This document shows positions 34,759 to 45,300 of a stretch of 64,000 bases of DNA, piece by piece. The first letter of the stretch is position 1. The number at the start of each line of letters is the position of its first letter. Below the pieces are notes generated by a model. The model saw nothing but the letters and a program-made list of their open reading frames with translations. It searched no databases and had not been told where the DNA came from. This stretch comes from VAZQ01 sp045811525 (GTDB lineage: Bacteria; Pseudomonadota; Alphaproteobacteria; Rhizobiales; Xanthobacteraceae). The stretch covers positions 62,001 through 126,000 of the forward strand of contig JBJMTV010000004.1 in the NCBI GenBank assembly GCA_045811525.1, read 5' to 3'. The position numbers and the translations under genes are program-made.

Positions 34759-37461
34759 TCACTCGGCGTTTGCAGCCTGTACGGTCCAGGAGGTTGCTAC
34801 GTTGCCGAGATTGGCAGTCGATGCCACTTGGGCGCCGTTCATGAACCAGAGTGCCGTATCACCGTTGCTGTGGCGCCAGAGAATGTCGCTCTTGCCGTCG
34901 AAGTTGTAATCGCCAGTCAGAACAGCCGACCACCCGGTCGGCACGACACCTAGCACAGCGCTTTGCGCGACCTGGTTTCCTTTCATTAGCCAGATCGCGA
35001 CAGTGCCGCTCGTGTCCCGCCACAGGATGTCACCGAAGCCGTCGCCGTCGAAGTCGCCGGTACCAACGATCGACCAATTCAGGGGTGCGGTGCCCACGAG
35101 TGCGCTGGAAACCACCGATATGCCATTCATGAACCAGATTGCCACCTCGCCGGTGGCGGTGTTGCGCCAGAGAATGTCACTCCTGCCCGGAATATTTGCG
35201 TCGGTATTGAAGTGAGCGACCCCGGCGATTGACCATGGCGCGGGCACAGTGCCGAGCACGGCGCTTGCGACGAGGTGGGTCGTCTTGTTCATCAGCCATA
35301 CGGCAAGCGCGCCATTTGTGTCCTGCCAAAGAACATCGCCGAAGCCGTCATTGTTGAAATCGCCAGTTCCGACAACGTGCCATTGCGGACCGACCGTCCC
35401 GAACTGCTGCGTCGACAATACGTTTGGCCCGGTGCCGGTCCCGTTGAGAAACCAGCGCTCGAGATTGCCGGCGGTGTCGAGCCAGAGCACATCTGCTTTG
35501 CCATCGCGATCGAAGTCGCGCTGTCCGACCAGCGACCAGCTGTTGTCCTTGCTGCTCGAAAGCAGCAGGGTAGACGAGAGCAACCCTCCATCCAGCATCC
35601 ATAAGGCAACCTGCCCGTTGCTATTGCGCCAGACGATGTCGCTCTTGCCGTTGGCGTTGAAGTCGTGCGTCGATGGCGGCGGACCTGGGTCAATGGTCCG
35701 CGTGTTGATGAAATTCGTTTCGCTGTCTTGGGTGACCACCTGCACAAACCCACACCATGTCGGGTTCGGCAGGGTTGAGCACTTGCTCGTATCCAGCGCG
35801 AGGTTGGGTGGCCCGCTTTGAATGACGAACTGGTACTTGGCGCCCTTCAAATCCTTCGCCGTAAAGGTGCACGGATAGCCAGCCGGATAAAATGTGAAGG
35901 ATGGAAATAGTGGATCGACATTCTTGCTGGTGTCATTGCTGCAAAAACCGACCGAGTCCCACTCCGGCACCCCCTGGTGCTCAACACCAAGGCTTACGAC
36001 GACGCGTTTGGTACGATCGAGCGGCGTCTTGTTGTCGAGGCCGGTATCGCCGGCATAGGTGATGATAAGGCCGACACCCGGATAGCTCTGAAAGCCGATG
36101 GCGTCATCGACTGAGTACGCGTAGGCCGCCATGTTCAGATAGTTGAGGCCATGAATGAGCTTGACGTACGGATTGAACACGAACGACGTGCCGCCATCCC
36201 ACTTCGAATACTGCAGTTGCTTGGTATAGACGTTCTCTTGAAACTTGTTGAAGTCGAGCCCGAGCTTCTTGGCAGTGTCGAGGAGATCGTTCGCCTTCAC
36301 TCCGCAGGTGCCTTGGAAGGGCACCCAGCCGTAAATGCGTCGCAGAATCTCGTTTTCGAATTGCGCCGGAGGAATGGGAGGGGCGCACGCGCCCAGCTTG
36401 AGATACTCCTCGTAGTTCCTGTTGAAGAGGTTGATCACCTGGTTGTAATTGTTGCAAATACCCGCTGTTGAGCTTTTGCAGGTGTTATAAAGGTCGATCA
36501 TCTTCTGAATGGTGGGTCCGGGCGCCGTGAGGTCCTTGTTCGTTGAGCTGGCAAAAATATTGTAGGCGCCAGGAAGCCGTGGCCGATCCGGAGGAGGTGG
36601 TACAACGAACGGATCGGCGCTGTAGTTGTATACCGGCCAGCCCGGGAAATCGCGGAGAAACTGGGCCAACCTGCCTCTGAATGAGTTGGCGCTCGCCGGG
36701 TCAGACACAGTGCCGAGAGGCATCACCGTCCCGATATACTGGACTTGCCCCGCCGGCTCGGTCAGCGCCTCCATGGCGACCGGCAGGTAGACCTGGTCCA
36801 CGGATGAGATGTTGTAGCCGACGCCGTTCAGATTGATGGTATAGGGCTTGCCCTTTGCCGTAATCGCGTCGGCGAAGGTGAATTCCATCAGCTGCGACCG
36901 ATCTGTAGCCGGTAAGCCTACGCCGCGTGGATCTGCGTGCGGCCGGAAAAAGATGGCAGGCTGCGCGTTGCAACTGCGCTTGACCGGGCCGACACACGGT
37001 CCGGGCGTCACCGGGTTCGCGATGGTTTGCACGGAATCGAGCGTGTAGTTCTTCAGGATCTGCAGGGTGTCGTCATAAAAGTAGATACGGCCACCATTCC
37101 ACCAGTCGATGAACTGATTTGCTTGCGTGCCGTCGGTCCCCGGCGACAAGCGCGAATAGAACGGTACCGTGATCTCGGCCGAGCCTTGCGGCGGAATCCC
37201 TTGCGCGCCGTTGATGTAGACGCGGATCACCTGGCTCGATTCATATTTCCGATCGGGCTCATTTGGCTGCACATTGAACTGTGCTTGCAGCCATTCGTCC
37301 ACCGGCCTTTCCCCGCTTTCGATGATCACATAGAGCGGCCCAGGGGAATTGTTGAATATCCTTATCTTTTTACAGGGAAGGGCCGCGTCGCATTGCGGGA
37401 AGGCGATTGCGCTTGTACCGCTGAGGCCAAGCAGCATGAGCAAGGCGATAAGTCCGCGCAT
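34759..37461 (-). CDS. Secreted repeat protein 2: GH64/thaumatin-like N-terminus plus six FG-GAP/VCBS repeats
   Basis: 900 residues from ATG 37461 (GGAGGGG upstream). Signal peptide MRGLIALLMLLGLSGTSAIA. The N-terminal part (KKIRIFNNSPGPLYVIIE, NQFIDWWNGGRIYFYDD, FTFADAITA, NGVGYNISSVDQVYLPVAM) resembles the thaumatin-like/GH64 beta-1,3-glucanase fold; I am confident of the fold resemblance, not of activity. Residues about 596-900 contain the six-repeat module (repeat 1 HDFNANGKSDIVWR, repeat 2 GQRDFDRDGKADVLW), ending VQAANAE. Repeat 4 is irregular (HFNTDANIPGRSD). Predicted extracellular, possibly carbohydrate-active. Confidence 0.85.
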   Translation of the reverse strand: MRGLIALLMLLGLSGTSAIAFPQCDAALPCKKIRIFNNSPGPLYVIIESGERPVDEWLQAQFNVQPNEPDRKYESSQVIRVYINGAQGIPPQGSAEITVPFYSRLSPGTDGTQANQFIDWWNGGRIYFYDDTLQILKNYTLDSVQTIANPVTPGPCVGPVKRSCNAQPAIFFRPHADPRGVGLPATDRSQLMEFTFADAITAKGKPYTINLNGVGYNISSVDQVYLPVAMEALTEPAGQVQYIGTVMPLGTVSDPASANSFRGRLAQFLRDFPGWPVYNYSADPFVVPPPPDRPRLPGAYNIFASSTNKDLTAPGPTIQKMIDLYNTCKSSTAGICNNYNQVINLFNRNYEEYLKLGACAPPIPPAQFENEILRRIYGWVPFQGTCGVKANDLLDTAKKLGLDFNKFQENVYTKQLQYSKWDGGTSFVFNPYVKLIHGLNYLNMAAYAYSVDDAIGFQSYPGVGLIITYAGDTGLDNKTPLDRTKRVVVSLGVEHQGVPEWDSVGFCSNDTSKNVDPLFPSFTFYPAGYPCTFTAKDLKGAKYQFVIQSGPPNLALDTSKCSTLPNPTWCGFVQVVTQDSETNFINTRTIDPGPPPSTHDFNANGKSDIVWRNSNGQVALWMLDGGLLSSTLLLSSSKDNSWSLVGQRDFDRDGKADVLWLDTAGNLERWFLNGTGTGPNVLSTQQFGTVGPQWHVVGTGDFNNDGFGDVLWQDTNGALAVWLMNKTTHLVASAVLGTVPAPWSIAGVAHFNTDANIPGRSDILWRNTATGEVAIWFMNGISVVSSALVGTAPLNWSIVGTGDFDGDGFGDILWRDTSGTVAIWLMKGNQVAQSAVLGVVPTGWSAVLTGDYNFDGKSDILWRHSNGDTALWFMNGAQVASTANLGNVATSWTVQAANAE

Positions 37462-37712
37462 CAACCCCTCCAGGTCAAATAGACCAGCTGCGGATCTCTC
37501 GCCTAATCGGCGCTCGATTGCAATTGAATGCTGTGGATGGTGCGGTCTATTCCAGAGTGCGGCATTGCAGGCGTCATGGCTGGCGCAGGCAATGGGCTCG
37601 CTGATAACCCGGCACGAGCGGCGGCGGAGATCAGGCAGTTATCGGGGAACGTGCAGCAACTGGATTCTGTTGCAGCGGCAGGACCAGCGTTCCTCTCGAG
37701 GCTACACGGTTG

Positions 37713-38189
37713 CTAGCGTGCGCCGACATACCACTGCAGTGCCATCTGCTGCGCCACCGAGAGCTGAGTGACCGTCATCTTGGACGCGATCGCGTTACGC
37801 ATCCTCACTTTGAAATCGCGATCCTCGCCCTTGGCCTGAGAGGCCGACAGGTTCAGCCACATGTAGGAGAGAAGGAGGTCCGGCTGGACACCTTGGCCCT
37901 TGTCGTGCAGCAGGCCCAAGGCGAACTGCGCACCCGCATGGCCTCGCTCGGCCGCGCACTGCAGCCACTTGGCCGCAAGCACGTAGTTCTGCGGCACGCC
38001 GCGACCGATCGAGTACATCAATCCCAATTGCGCCTGCGCCTGAACATTGCCGCTCTCGGCTGCTCGCATTACCCGCGCTGCTTCCGCGTAAGGGTGACTG
38101 GCGTGCGCGAGTGGGGTCCCCCCGAGCAGCACTCCAAGCGCGTCGGACGCGACAAGCGATGTCGCAATCGCAATGAGCAGACCTAGCAT
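37713..38189 (-). CDS. Small exported SEL1-repeat protein
   Basis: About 158 residues. Start at ATG 38189, or GTG 38195 with a G-run five bases upstream. A hydrophobic leader (MLGLLIAIATSLVASDALG) ends near LAHAS. Two SEL1/TPR-like repeats follow: AAESGNVQAQAQLGLMYSIGRGVPQNYVLAAKW and AAERGHAGAQFALGLLHDKGQGV. They build an alpha-alpha superhelix used for protein binding, probably periplasmic. It sits between two repeat-protein genes that diverge here; a link is not shown. Confidence 0.8.
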   Translation of the reverse strand: MLGLLIAIATSLVASDALGVLLGGTPLAHASHPYAEAARVMRAAESGNVQAQAQLGLMYSIGRGVPQNYVLAAKWLQCAAERGHAGAQFALGLLHDKGQGVQPDLLLSYMWLNLSASQAKGEDRDFKVRMRNAIASKMTVTQLSVAQQMALQWYVGAR

Positions 38190-38494
38190 CCTCACCGCTG
38201 CCCCCCTTAATGAACGCCCCCAATATATCCAAAACCTCGGGCGCGGCCATTGCTCGAGGAGGGCAATGATCAAAACAAGAATTGGCTGTCGCAAAAGTGC
38301 AACAGCTGTCCTGGCGCCCAAACACCCGTGCTCCGCGATAGCGGCACTCGCCAAGTCGGGTAGGAGGGGTCGAGTTTTCCTCTGGAATTGCCATCGCGGG
38401 CGCACCGTCGTACCTCTCGCATTCCCCAGCACAGGGCGCTACTTCTGCCGGCGCCAAGCCGCGTAGCGCCACTGACCAGGAGAGAGAACAGAGG

Positions 38495-41206
38495 ATGACC
38501 GCCCCGACTTACCGAGCCGCACAGAAAGTGACTTCGCGCGTGTTTCTCTCAGTCGCGACGGTGATCTCGTCGCTCCTGCTCGTTGGCGACCTGCGGGCGC
38601 AGCCCGGCCCGACGCTCTGGATCACGGGTCCGCTCGTGAAGGTCCATCAGGACGCCGCGGCGGGCACGGCGCAGTCCCTGCAGATTGCTGCTGCCAAGAA
38701 TGAGTTCGAAAGCTTCCAGGTGCACGTGCGCGCCGGCACCTCGGCGGTCTCACAGCTGGGCGTCACAGTCAGCGATTTGACGAGCTCACGCGACCCGGCG
38801 GTGCAGATCGCGAGCGCCACGAACATTTTCGTGCATCGCGCAGCCTACCTGAACATCACGACGCTGTCGGACCAGAACGGAGCCTCCGGCCCAACGCCCG
38901 ATCCACTGATCCCGCAAACCGACCCCTACTTCAATCAAGCGCGAAACGCCTTTCCAGTGGCGGTCGCTCCCGGCACGGTGCAGAGCGCCTGGATCGACGT
39001 TCTCGTGCCGCCAAGCGCGGCCTCCGACTACTACTCCGGTACGGTGACGGTGACGGATGGCGCGACGGTGCTGGGGCAGCTTTCCATCACGGTGAAAGTG
39101 TGGAATTTCGCTTTGCCCTCTACCGCAAGCCTGAAGTCGGCGTTTGGCCTCTCCTGGAACGGCCTCTGCATCCAGGCCTACGGGATCGGCACCGACAACG
39201 GCTACACCAATTGCGCACAGTATCCCGGCAGCGGCGGCAGCTCGGAGACGGCGTTGCACTCCTCGCACGTGTCTCAGGCGCGTTTCTTTCTCGATCATCG
39301 GGTCAGCATCTCCGATGTCGTCTACCCACCCACCAGCTGGCCGCAATTCGATTCTTTTTATGGGCCGCTGCTTGACGGCACCGCCGCAACGCTGCTGCCG
39401 CAGGCCAAGCTCAGAACATTGCGTTACGCCGCCCCTGGGTATCGGTTGGACGACATCGCCGATTGGGTGGCGCATTTCTCCGCGAAGGGCTGGCTCGAGA
39501 CGCTTTACGACTACACCTGCGATGAGCCTCCGAACGGCTGCACCTGGCAGCAGGCGCTCGACCGTGCGAAGGCGGTGCACACTGCGTCGTCGGCGATGAA
39601 GACGCTCGTCACGACCAACATCGAATTGGCGAGCCAGAATCCAAGCCCAGGGGACAACCTGCTGGCGCAGCTCGACATCATTGTTCCGATCGTCAACGAC
39701 ATGGACCCGCAGGGCGGGACCAACCAGCGCGCGGCCTACGATGGCTGGCTCGGCACCGCTGGGAAGCATCTCTGGTGGTATGAGGCCTGCCCCTCACACG
39801 GTTGCTACATCGTCGGACCGACCAGCTCGACCTGGCCGTCCTACATGATCGACGCCACACCGGTGCGCAACCGCGTGTTTCAGTGGCTCGCTTTTGCCAA
39901 TCGAATCGAGAGCGAGCTCTATTTCGCCACCGACTACTGCTGGACGCCGCATTCCGGTCGCGATGCGTGCGGCGATCCCGACCCGTGGGTAAGTGTCTAC
40001 GCCTTCGGCGGCAATGGTGACGGCACCTTGATGTATCCAGGCACACCGGCTCGGATCGGCGGCACCACGCCAATTCCCGTCTCGAGCATCCGGCTCAAGT
40101 ACCTTCGCGACGGCATGGAAGATTTCGAGTATCTGAGCGCCCTCTCGCGTAATGGGGATGATGCATTCGCTCGCGCGACGGCAGCGACCTTCATTACCAA
40201 TGCGTATACGTTCGACAACAGCTCGCAGGCGCTGGCGAGCGCGCGCGACGCACTCGGCGATCGGCTGCATCGGGCCAATGTACCGCCGTGCCCGCAACGG
40301 GCCTGGTTGCTGTGCAGCCATGACTTCAATGGTGATGGCGGGAGCGACATTGCTTGGCGGCATGACGGCGGTGCCAGCGCGATCTGGCTGCTCGACGGTG
40401 CACAAGTCGCGCAGTCCGGGATCTTCGGGACGGTGCCAAACAACTGGCAGATCGTCGCTCAGCGCGACTTTGACGGCGACGGCAAATCCGACTGGCTTTG
40501 GCGCGACAGCACGACGGGGACGATAGCCATTTGGCTACTGAATGGGCTTCAGGTGGCGCAGAGCGGAACGTTGGGTGCAGTCGGGAGCACCTGGACCATT
40601 GCCGGCACCGGCGATTTCAACGGCGACGGCAAAGGAGACATTCTCTGGCGCGAGACCAACTCGGGCGCGGTGGCCGTGTGGCTCCTGAACGGTGTGCAGA
40701 TCGCACAAGCAGGCAGCCTCGGCGCGGTCTCGCCGACTTGGGTGATCGCGGGCGTTGGCGATTTCGACGGCGATGGAAAAGCGGATATTCTTTGGCGCGA
40801 CAACACCACGGGCACCGTGGCGATCTGGACGTTGAATGGCCTGCAGGTTGCGCAGAGCGCGACACTGGGCGCCGTTACAAACGACTGGCTCATTGTCGGC
40901 ACCGGCGACTTCAACGCCGATGGAAAGAGTGACCTCCTCTGGCGCAACAACAGCACGGGGGCCGTGGCGATCTGGTTGCAGAACGGCTTCCAAGTTGCAC
41001 AGGCGGGGGTGCTGGGGAACGTGGCGCTCGACTGGGTCATCGCGCAGACCGGCGACTTCAACCACGATGGCAACACCGACCTGCTGTGGCGCAACGGCAG
41101 CGGCACGGTCGCGCTATGGTTCCTGAGCGGCCTGCAGATTGCGTCGGCAACGATTGTCGGTACGGTCGGAGTTGATTGGACCATCCAAGCGCTCAACGCG
41201 GATTGA
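38495..41206 (+). CDS. Secreted repeat protein 3: DUF4091 (GH123-like) plus six FG-GAP/VCBS repeats
   Basis: 903 residues, the only family member on the plus strand. A signal peptide runs to about residue 30 (SVATVISSLLLVGDLRAQ). Residues about 35-600 match the DUF4091 glycoside-hydrolase-like architecture: AAKNEFESFQVHV at the beta-sandwich, CDEP at residues 342-345 (likely acidic active-site residues), WWYEACPSHG, and the DUF4091 end motif G-x-x-PIPVSSIRLKYLRDGMEDFEYL. Residues about 609-903 are the six repeats, ending IQALNAD. It is probably an extracellular glycosidase acting on polysaccharide; activity is inferred. Confidence 0.88.
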   Translation: MTAPTYRAAQKVTSRVFLSVATVISSLLLVGDLRAQPGPTLWITGPLVKVHQDAAAGTAQSLQIAAAKNEFESFQVHVRAGTSAVSQLGVTVSDLTSSRDPAVQIASATNIFVHRAAYLNITTLSDQNGASGPTPDPLIPQTDPYFNQARNAFPVAVAPGTVQSAWIDVLVPPSAASDYYSGTVTVTDGATVLGQLSITVKVWNFALPSTASLKSAFGLSWNGLCIQAYGIGTDNGYTNCAQYPGSGGSSETALHSSHVSQARFFLDHRVSISDVVYPPTSWPQFDSFYGPLLDGTAATLLPQAKLRTLRYAAPGYRLDDIADWVAHFSAKGWLETLYDYTCDEPPNGCTWQQALDRAKAVHTASSAMKTLVTTNIELASQNPSPGDNLLAQLDIIVPIVNDMDPQGGTNQRAAYDGWLGTAGKHLWWYEACPSHGCYIVGPTSSTWPSYMIDATPVRNRVFQWLAFANRIESELYFATDYCWTPHSGRDACGDPDPWVSVYAFGGNGDGTLMYPGTPARIGGTTPIPVSSIRLKYLRDGMEDFEYLSALSRNGDDAFARATAATFITNAYTFDNSSQALASARDALGDRLHRANVPPCPQRAWLLCSHDFNGDGGSDIAWRHDGGASAIWLLDGAQVAQSGIFGTVPNNWQIVAQRDFDGDGKSDWLWRDSTTGTIAIWLLNGLQVAQSGTLGAVGSTWTIAGTGDFNGDGKGDILWRETNSGAVAVWLLNGVQIAQAGSLGAVSPTWVIAGVGDFDGDGKADILWRDNTTGTVAIWTLNGLQVAQSATLGAVTNDWLIVGTGDFNADGKSDLLWRNNSTGAVAIWLQNGFQVAQAGVLGNVALDWVIAQTGDFNHDGNTDLLWRNGSGTVALWFLSGLQIASATIVGTVGVDWTIQALNAD

Positions 41207-41366
41207 CGCGCGGGCACAGCATTCGTAACAGCGCTCCACACGAGCTAGCGTTGCCGGAAAGAGCTGTCACACGGCCCGAAATGGCCGCATGTCTAACAAG
41301 CAGGAACTCCGCCAGAGCAGCTGGTGCTCGCACTGGCGCCGTGCGTTCGGGTACGCAGTGACGCGC

Positions 41367-41795
41367 TCAAGGGCCGCGCGTGAGGACAAAGGTCAGCGGG
41401 TTGCTGATGCCTTCACGGGTGCTCACCCTGACCTCGTATTCGCCGGCTGGAAGCACCAGGGGCGGCACCTCGCCAGGACTGGGCATCTCCTTAGGCACGA
41501 TCAATTCGATAGTGGTGCCATCCGGCGAACTGACGTCAGGCAGTTTCGCCGGCCCAAACTCGACGAGATTGCCGACCGGCATGAACCCGCTGCCGCGGAG
41601 GATCACACGTAGCGGATAGGCTCTCCCCGCCGGTCCGGATTTCGGCGTGATCTCGATCAAGTGCGGCGCTTGTTGAGCCACTCGGAGAGGCGCCCGTTCC
41701 CAGCTCTTCGCGTCCGGCGACGCCGTCGTGACGGCCAGAGCGAGGACGCTCATGCGAATGGCCGCACGAGCGCCGACCAGTTGATCGAATGGCAT
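41367..41795 (-). CDS. Small exported IPT/TIG-domain protein
   Basis: 142 residues from ATG 41795 (GGCGGCGGG upstream). An upstream in-frame ATG at 41870 adds a cysteine-rich stretch that looks untranslated. The N-terminus has a weak signal sequence (MSVLALAVTTASPDAKS). The rest is one immunoglobulin-like IPT/TIG domain: ITPKSGPAGRAYPLRVILRG, GSGFMPVGNLVEFG, and AGEYEVRVSTREGISNPLTF. Such domains mediate binding at the cell surface. It lies between repeat proteins 3 and 4; a similar small TIG protein is at 48958-49362. Confidence 0.75.
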   Translation of the reverse strand: MPFDQLVGARAAIRMSVLALAVTTASPDAKSWERAPLRVAQQAPHLIEITPKSGPAGRAYPLRVILRGSGFMPVGNLVEFGPAKLPDVSSPDGTTIELIVPKEMPSPGEVPPLVLPAGEYEVRVSTREGISNPLTFVLTRGP

Positions 41796-41973
41796 CCCGC
41801 CGCCCAAGAGTGAAACTGTATGCAGAAAGCAGCGGCTCAGCTGACAGCACGTGCACACTGGCGGCCTCATTAAGGCGCGTACTCATGAATTCCGGATGTC
41901 CGCTTCGCCCCGAAGGCGAGCCTCACCAAATGCAGCTTAAGGGGTATCACGTTGCGCACGGAACTGGGGTTCA

Positions 41974-42135
41974 TGTAGGGGCGGGTTTCAAACCGGCCGA
42001 AGAGTGGACGATGTCTTGAGCCGAGCCGGAGCCGATAACAGCACGCACGGACAATCCTGCGCGGGAGGGGATGACCCAGAGAATCTGGGGAGGGGTGTCT
42101 GCTGCAGCGGGGCGGGTTTCAAACCCGCCCCTACA
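41974..42135. mobile_element. MITE-like element with 20-bp terminal inverted repeats
   Basis: The left end 41974-41993 (TGTAGGGGCGGGTTTCAAAC) and right end 42116-42135 are reverse complements with one mismatch, enclosing about 122 bases with no coding capacity. The total is 162 bp. This end sequence is known to me as a widely scattered bacterial intergenic repeat. No target-site duplication is obvious and no transposase is present. Confidence 0.6.
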
Positions 42136-42302
42136 AGTCTCCCGAGTTGTACGTTGCGTGTGCAGAGATGTGCCAATAACGACTTGTTGCGCCGCAGCGG
42201 GGGAGGCAATCACTCGGTTATGGTGTAAAGTCACGCTGCTTGAATTGCACAACATGTGTGCCGCCACATGCTGGCCGCTACTCCTTCTCAGCTCGCGCCT
42301 CG

Positions 42303-45300
42303 CTAATCGGCATTCATGGATTGAATGATCCAGCTGGTTGCCACCGTACCCAGAAGCGAGCTCGAAGTGACTTGGGTGCCGTTAAGGAACCAGATTGCGA
42401 CATCCCCCGTATTGTCGTTGCGCCAGAGGATATCGCTCCTTTGATCGCCGTTGAAGTCGCCGGTAAGAGAGGCCACCCACCCCGCGCTGACGGATCCGAG
42501 CAGGGCGGAACTGACGACCTGACTGCCGTCCATCAGCCAGACTGCATAGGTATTGGTGTTGTTGTCGCGCCAGAGGATGTCCCATCTGCCGTCGGCGTTG
42601 AAGTCGCCCGTCTGGGAGATGACCCAATTGGTTCCGACAGTCCCGATAATCGCTGTCGAGATGACCCGTGTCCCATTCAAGAACCAGATCGCCACCGCAC
42701 CGCCGCTATCACGCCAGAGAATGTCACGATTACCGTCACCATTGAAGTCGCCGGTGCCCGCGACGCTCCAGCTGCTGCCAACCGTCCCCAGGGCAGCCGA
42801 CTGCAGGACGACTGAGCCGTTCATCAGCCAAATCGCTATTGTGCCACCGTTCTCGCGCCAGAGGATGTCGCCCTTGCGGTCGCCGTTGAAATCCCCAGTG
42901 CCGACGATCGTCCAATTGGTGCCGATCACCCCTAGGTTGGCTGTGGCCGGAACAAGCGTGCCGTCAAAGAACCAAAGCGCCACGGCTCCACTGGAATCGC
43001 GCCACAGCCAATCGTATTTGCCATCGCCGTTGAAATCGCGCTGACTGACAAGCAACCAACTGTTCGGGACAACCCCGAAGGTCGCCGATTGCACCACTTG
43101 GGCGCTATTCATCAGCCAGACCGCTGGGGTACCACCCACCTCGCGCCAGGCTATGTCGCTCTTGCCGTTACCGTCGAAGTCGTGAGTGGCGGTTCGCTTC
43201 GCACCGCCGATACTGGCGTAGAACACACCGCGCCCGTGCGTGGCTGCCGCCAGTATTCCGGTGCCTGCACTGTATTTGAGGTCCAGGACCGGAACGTTTG
43301 GCAGCCCGAAATTGTAGACGTTCCAGTCCGTGCCTCCATTGGTGGTGCGATAAACGCCGAGATCTGTGCCCACCCAGATCTCATTGGCGGGAAACAGCGC
43401 ATCGAGAACGATGGCGTTCACCGGGATATCAGGAAGATTGCCGCTGATGTCAGTCCAGTTCGTTCCGCCATTCGTGGTCTTGTAGACGTGCCCGCCACCG
43501 AAGCCCGAGTACACAACGAAAGCGGTGTTGGGGCTCGTCGGATGAACCGCGAGATAGGTGGGCACGCGGTTGGGCAGTCCGGTGTTCACAGCATTGTAGG
43601 TGGAGTTGCCGTCCGTGCTCTTGAAGACGCCGGCGCCATTATTGCCGGCAGCGTAGATGACATTCGCATCAGAGGGCGCTTGGGCGATTGCAGTGACGCC
43701 CGCTCGCGATCCGCTGACGATAGTCGTGCTCGACCCAGTCCAGGTGTCACCCCTGTCGGTCGTCTTGTAGACGCGAACCGTGCCAAAGTAGAGCGTCGTC
43801 GCAGTTGACGGACTTCCCACGAGTGGCGGAACGAACAGGGCACTTTCGCTCGTCGTAATGCCGTTCGTCTTGACGACAAACGATCCGCCGTTGTCGGACC
43901 GGCGCGGCCCTGAATAAGACTGTCCGGCCTCCCATTGGCACTCCGCGTATTGTGTTGTTGGCGTCGCCTGGTCGATGACAGTGAAACCACCGTCACAACC
44001 ACCCACGCCGGAGAATGGCACTGCAGTCCAGCCCGGCGAGCCACTATAGCGAACAGTGTGATTGTCCTGCGTGCCGCCCAGAGCGATGTTGGAATCGCTC
44101 GGATGTAGCGACAGACCGGCGTAGAACTGAGTGATTGAAAGATTGGTGTTCAGGGACGTCCAATTGGCGCCGCCGTTGCTGGACTTGTACACACCACCAT
44201 CGTTCCCAGCATAGATGACGCTTGCGTTGCCCGGCTGGAAAGCGAAAGCGTGCTGATCCACGTGGATTGAACTGCCAATGTCGCTGAAGTTAGAGCCGCC
44301 ATCAGTGGACTTGAAGACTGAGAAGCCGCCGAAGTAGACGGTGTTGGCGTTGGTCGGATCGACGGCGAGATAGATGTCGTACCAACATTGCGAGGCGCAG
44401 GATGCGCCGGTCGCGCTGATCTGGGACCAGCTGCTCGCATTGGTGGTTTTCCAGATACCGAGAAGCGCGAACGTCGAGCTGTTTTGCACCGCCGCGTAGA
44501 TTGTCTGGGGGGCGGAGGCGGCAAGGCCCAGGCTGATGCGCCCCACATTGCTCCCGGCGAAGCCGGTCGTAAGCTTGGTCGGGAACGATGCCCCCGCATC
44601 GGTCGACTGGTAGACACCGTTGGAGGCGTTGCCGAAGATGTTGCCGAGCGCAGCATAGGCAATGTTCGGATTGGACGGATCGAAGACCACGTCCGTCGCC
44701 GTTCCCGCCAATACCTGCGTGAAGTTTGCGCCGCCGTCGGTGGAACGGTAAAGGCCGAAACTGCTGGCAACCAGAATCGTTTGCGTGTTGGTCGGATGAA
44801 TCACGAGCTTGGCGATACTTGCGCCGCCTGTGGTCGTGTCGAACACGCTGGCGCCGAGCTGCGTCCATGATCCACCACCGTCCGTCGACTTGAGCACTCC
44901 GCAGCCGTAATAGCTGTCGGCCGAGAAATTCGCCTCACCCGTTCCGGCGTAAATGATGTTCGGATTGCTCGGATCGATGGCAATCGAGCCCATCGCTGTT
45001 GAGCACTGAGTGTCCGTGAGCGGCGACCAGTTGGTGCCCCCGTTGCTGGTCTTCCACACGCCACCTGTCGCGGCCCCGATAAAGACGCTGTTGGGATCCG
45101 TCGGATGAACCACGATGCTATTGATCCGTCCGGAGTAGCTGCCGGCCGGAGCCGGGCCGATGGAGCTCCATTGATTCTGGTTGAAGTAAGGATTCGCAGA
45201 CTGCGGTTGCGGCGGTCGCAGTGGCCCGAATTGCCGTTCGTGATCGATGCGCGCCCGTTCCATCGCACCGGCGGGAATGCTCTGGTTCGGATAGGCGCGC

